Of a stretch of 64,000 nucleotides of DNA, positions 61,540 to 64,000 are shown piece after piece. The stretch's first letter is position 1. The number at the start of each line of letters is the position of its first letter. This stretch comes from Pseudomonas putida (GTDB taxonomy: Bacteria > Pseudomonadota > Gammaproteobacteria > Pseudomonadales > Pseudomonadaceae), in contig NZ_CP066306.1 in assembly GCF_016406145.1 (NCBI RefSeq), positions 992,001-1,056,000 on the forward strand. Reading direction: 5' to 3'. A model generated the notes under the pieces. It made no database searches. It worked only from the letters and a program-made list of their open reading frames with translations, and was not told where the DNA came from. The position numbers and the translations under genes are program-made.

Positions 61540-62106
61540 TCAGCCTGCTGGCTTGGGCGCAGCCTGCCACAACACTTCGGCAATCCCCTGCCGCCGCCCG
61601 ATGATCCGCGCCGCCACAAACAGCAGATCGGAAAGGCGATTGATATACGCCAGCCCCACACCTTCCAGGGGCTCAACTGCATTCAGTTGTTGGCAGCGGC
61701 GCTCCGCACTGCGCGCCAGGCTTCTGCAGACGTGCGCTTGGGCGATCAGCGCAGATCCACTGGGCAGGATAAAGTTCGTCAACGGCCCCAGTTCCTCGTT
61801 CCACCCATCGATGGCGGCCTCAAGCCGTTCCACCTCGGCCTCGTTCAATGCCTTGTAACTGGGCATCGCCAGCTCGCCACCGAGGTCGAACAGGCGGTGT
61901 TGGCAAGGCGCCAGAACCTCGCTGACCTCATCCAGGCCTTGCTCTGCAAGGCCGGCCAGCAACAGCCCAAGCTGGCTGTTGAGGCTGTCCACCTCGCCAA
62001 TTGCCTCGATCCGCGGATGGTCCTTGGGCACTCTGCGCCCATCGCCCAGGCCGGTTTCACCTGTGTCGCCGGTGCGGGTGTAAATCTTCGACAGGCGATA
62101 GCCCAT
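61540..62106 (-). CDS. Cob(I)alamin adenosyltransferase, PduO type
   Basis: The 188-residue enzyme adenosylates cobalamin (EC 2.5.1.17). The family signatures are IYTRTGDTGETGLGDG (ATP loop), EAIGEVDSLNSQLG and ARSAERRC with YINRLSDLLFVAAR. It converges with the Nudix-ThiE gene across 39 bp. Its start lies 2 bp after the histidine kinase stop, so the two are probably one operon on the minus strand. Confidence 0.93.
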   Translation of the reverse strand: MGYRLSKIYTRTGDTGETGLGDGRRVPKDHPRIEAIGEVDSLNSQLGLLLAGLAEQGLDEVSEVLAPCQHRLFDLGGELAMPSYKALNEAEVERLEAAIDGWNEELGPLTNFILPSGSALIAQAHVCRSLARSAERRCQQLNAVEPLEGVGLAYINRLSDLLFVAARIIGRRQGIAEVLWQAAPKPAG

Positions 62107-62107
62107 G

Positions 62108-64000
62108 TCATGTCTCCGTCTGGTTCACGGCCGTTGCCGACGGCTGGCCGAGGGGCAGGCGCAGGGTGAAGCAGGTGCCCTGGCCGGGCGTGGACTGCAC
62201 TTCCATCTGCCCCTTGTGGTTATTGGTGATGATGAAGTATGAAACCGACAACCCGAGCCCGGTGCCCTGGCCGATTTCCTTGGTGGTGAAGAAGGGCTCG
62301 AAGGTGCGCTTGCGGACCGCTTCGGGCATCCCGACGCCGTTGTCCTCCACCTGGATTTCGGCCCATGGCGGGCTGAGCCGGGTACGCAGGGTGATCCGCC
62401 CTGGCTCGCTGGGCTGCGGCCGTTGGTGAATGGCCTGGGCGGCATTTTTCAGCAGGTTCAGCAGCACTTGCTCCAGCTCGTTGGCGGTGCACGGCACCGG
62501 CCCCAGGTTGGGATCGAACTGGCGGACAATGGCTTGGCCCTTGAAATCGAAACCGATGGTCAGGTCAAAGTCGTTACCGGCGATTTCCACGGCCTGGTCG
62601 ATCAATGCCGGCAGGTCGCATGGCGCCAGTTGGCGGTTGCTGCGGCGGCTGAAACTGAGCATATGGGTGACGATCTTGGCCGCCCGGGCGCCGGCCTGCT
62701 GAATGCCGTCGAGCAGTTGCGGTACTTCACGGCTTTCCAGGTAGCGATTGACGCTGGGCAGGTCGATGCCTAGCTCGTCGGCTTGCTCCTGATTGCGTGG
62801 CAGCTCCGGCGACAGTCGCCTGCGGATGTTCTGCACGTTGTGCAGGATCGCGCCCAGCGGGTTGTTGATTTCGTGCGCCATGCCGGCCGCCAAGCCTCCT
62901 ACCGAGAGCATCTTCTCAGATTGCACCATCATCTCCTCCAGCGACAGGCGCTGGGTGATGTCGTCGATGCGGATGACCACGCCGCGGCCACCGCCACCCA
63001 TCAGTGGATAGAACGTCAGGGCGTAATGGCGCAGGTCCTCGCCTTTGGCCCAGGTCACCCGCTCGATCTTGGCGACGCGGTGTTTCTCCACGGTTTCCTT
63101 TAGCTGCGGCAGAAACGGCTTGAGCGGTTCGAAAGCGATGAAGATCGGCTGGTTCAGCGCTTCGTCCAGCGGCGTGCCGGAGAGCACCGTGGCTTCGTGA
63201 TTCCACTGTGTGACATAGAGCTGCTCGTCGAGGGCAATCAGAGCCGAGGGCATGGAGTCGATGATGCTGTTGAGGTAATTCTGAAAGCCCGTGAGCTTTT
63301 TTTCGATCTTGCTGCGCACCTGGACTTCCAGTTCCAGCTTGCGGTTGGTATGGCGAGTTTCCTCTGCCAGGCCCTGGGCCTGATCGTAAGCGTCCTGGAA
63401 TTCGTCGCGGGTGCGCTTGAGTTGCTGCTCGCGCGCCTCGATGCGCGAAAGCATGGTGTTGAAGGCGTCGGCGAGGCTGCCGATCTCATCGTCGTTGCCC
63501 TTTTTGGCTCGCAGCGCGTAGCTTTCTTCGCGGGTGACCTGGCGGCTGAGCTCTTCGAGCTGATTGATCGGCTGCGTGATCAGACGCTTGATCTGCCGGG
63601 CGATGACCAGCCATAGCAGGATGCTGAACACCAGAATCGCCAGGCTGGCGCTCAGGGTCCCGGTATAGAACGCGGTTGGCAGCTCGCTGCTGGCCACCAG
63701 CAGCAGGTGTGCAGGCGGGCGGGCATCACGGGGGATGCGGATCAGTAGGGTGCTGCGAAATTCCATCAAGCGCCAGCCGTCGATGTTTCGATAGCGCTTG
63801 GGCAGGGCCAGCGGGTCGCCATGTTGCAACTGGGCCAGCATGCGACCATCGCCACCATAGACCGCCGCAGCGCGCAGTGGCGTATAGCTGTCCAGCTCTT
63901 TGAGTAGCGCCGTGGCAGTGTCCTGGGATTCGCCGGCGCGTGCTGCCAGCTGAGGGTTGGCGACCAGGCGGCCGATGGTCTGCAACGCTTGCGGCGCCAT
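62108..64000 (-). CDS. Sensor histidine kinase, C-terminal part (5' end outside window)
   Basis: The frame runs off the right edge; the Met at 64000 may be internal. The visible 630 residues show part of a periplasmic domain, a membrane span (SLAILVFSILLWLVIARQI), a HAMP domain (about 165-215), a coiled-coil, a PAS domain (about 250-370) and the kinase core. The core has the phospho-His motif GMAHEINNPLGA, the N box NLLKNAAQAIHQ, DNGVGMPE and GTGLGLSV. No receiver domain follows. Signal and partner regulator are unknown. Confidence 0.9.
   Translation of the reverse strand: MAPQALQTIGRLVANPQLAARAGESQDTATALLKELDSYTPLRAAAVYGGDGRMLAQLQHGDPLALPKRYRNIDGWRLMEFRSTLLIRIPRDARPPAHLLLVASSELPTAFYTGTLSASLAILVFSILLWLVIARQIKRLITQPINQLEELSRQVTREESYALRAKKGNDDEIGSLADAFNTMLSRIEAREQQLKRTRDEFQDAYDQAQGLAEETRHTNRKLELEVQVRSKIEKKLTGFQNYLNSIIDSMPSALIALDEQLYVTQWNHEATVLSGTPLDEALNQPIFIAFEPLKPFLPQLKETVEKHRVAKIERVTWAKGEDLRHYALTFYPLMGGGGRGVVIRIDDITQRLSLEEMMVQSEKMLSVGGLAAGMAHEINNPLGAILHNVQNIRRRLSPELPRNQEQADELGIDLPSVNRYLESREVPQLLDGIQQAGARAAKIVTHMLSFSRRSNRQLAPCDLPALIDQAVEIAGNDFDLTIGFDFKGQAIVRQFDPNLGPVPCTANELEQVLLNLLKNAAQAIHQRPQPSEPGRITLRTRLSPPWAEIQVEDNGVGMPEAVRKRTFEPFFTTKEIGQGTGLGLSVSYFIITNNHKGQMEVQSTPGQGTCFTLRLPLGQPSATAVNQTET

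Overview
The window is core chromosome of a gamma-proteobacterium of the genus Pseudomonas, most likely the P. putida group. Signs are the high GC content, PutA/AatJ-type amino-acid transport and methionine gamma-lyase genes very close to those known from P. putida, many P. putida-type REP palindromes between genes, and the long mra/dcw cell-wall and division cluster followed by secA and argJ. No CRISPR array, tRNA, intact insertion sequence or prophage was seen. One RNA gene, rnpB, is present. The window begins inside a polysaccharide-deacetylase-like gene and ends inside a sensor histidine kinase gene.

Left part (1-16 kb): deacetylase-like gene, PIN-PhoH ATPase, molybdopterin genes moaC-moaD-moaE, RNA helicase rhlB, esterase estB, a four-gene polar amino-acid ABC transporter (aapJQMP) behind a well-formed sigma-54 promoter, the envelope-stress protease algW, a Nif3-family gene, and the sulfate-activation pair cysD and cysNC.

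Accessory gap (16.05-18.1 kb): the only clearly foreign-looking stretch, and lower in GC. It holds a frameshifted, truncated relic of an S-type pyocin/colicin-like bacteriocin, a small lipoprotein gene, and a single-domain B-lectin (monocot mannose-binding lectin fold) gene that recalls lectin-like bacteriocins. It sits between the cysNC terminator and the mdeR-mdeA locus and is the best candidate for undescribed biology here.

Middle part (18-36 kb): mdeR/mdeA (methionine catabolism), zapG, an alpha/beta hydrolase, trpS, zapE, a GlxA-type AraC regulator, a tas-like aldo-keto reductase, rplM-rpsI, the cytochrome bc1 operon petABC with sspAB downstream, two small outer-membrane lipoproteins (one is DolP-like), a phosphoheptose-isomerase-like SIS protein, yraN, lpoA and rsmI.

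Right part (36-64 kb): rnpB; then mraZ-rsmH-ftsL-ftsI-murE-murF-mraY-murD-ftsW-murG-murC-ddlB-ftsQ-ftsA-ftsZ, largely joined by overlapping stop/start codons, behind a sigma-70-like promoter and three 10-bp-spaced MraZ boxes; lpxC; dciA; secA; argJ; a glutathione transferase; a Nudix-ThiE fusion; a cobalamin adenosyltransferase; and the histidine kinase. These genes make the lipid II precursor, polymerise it at the septum and assemble the FtsZ ring; lpxC adds lipid A synthesis and secA protein export.

Most intergenic gaps longer than about 80 bp at 3' gene ends carry REP/REPIN palindromes, one of which supplies the stop codon of mdeA.
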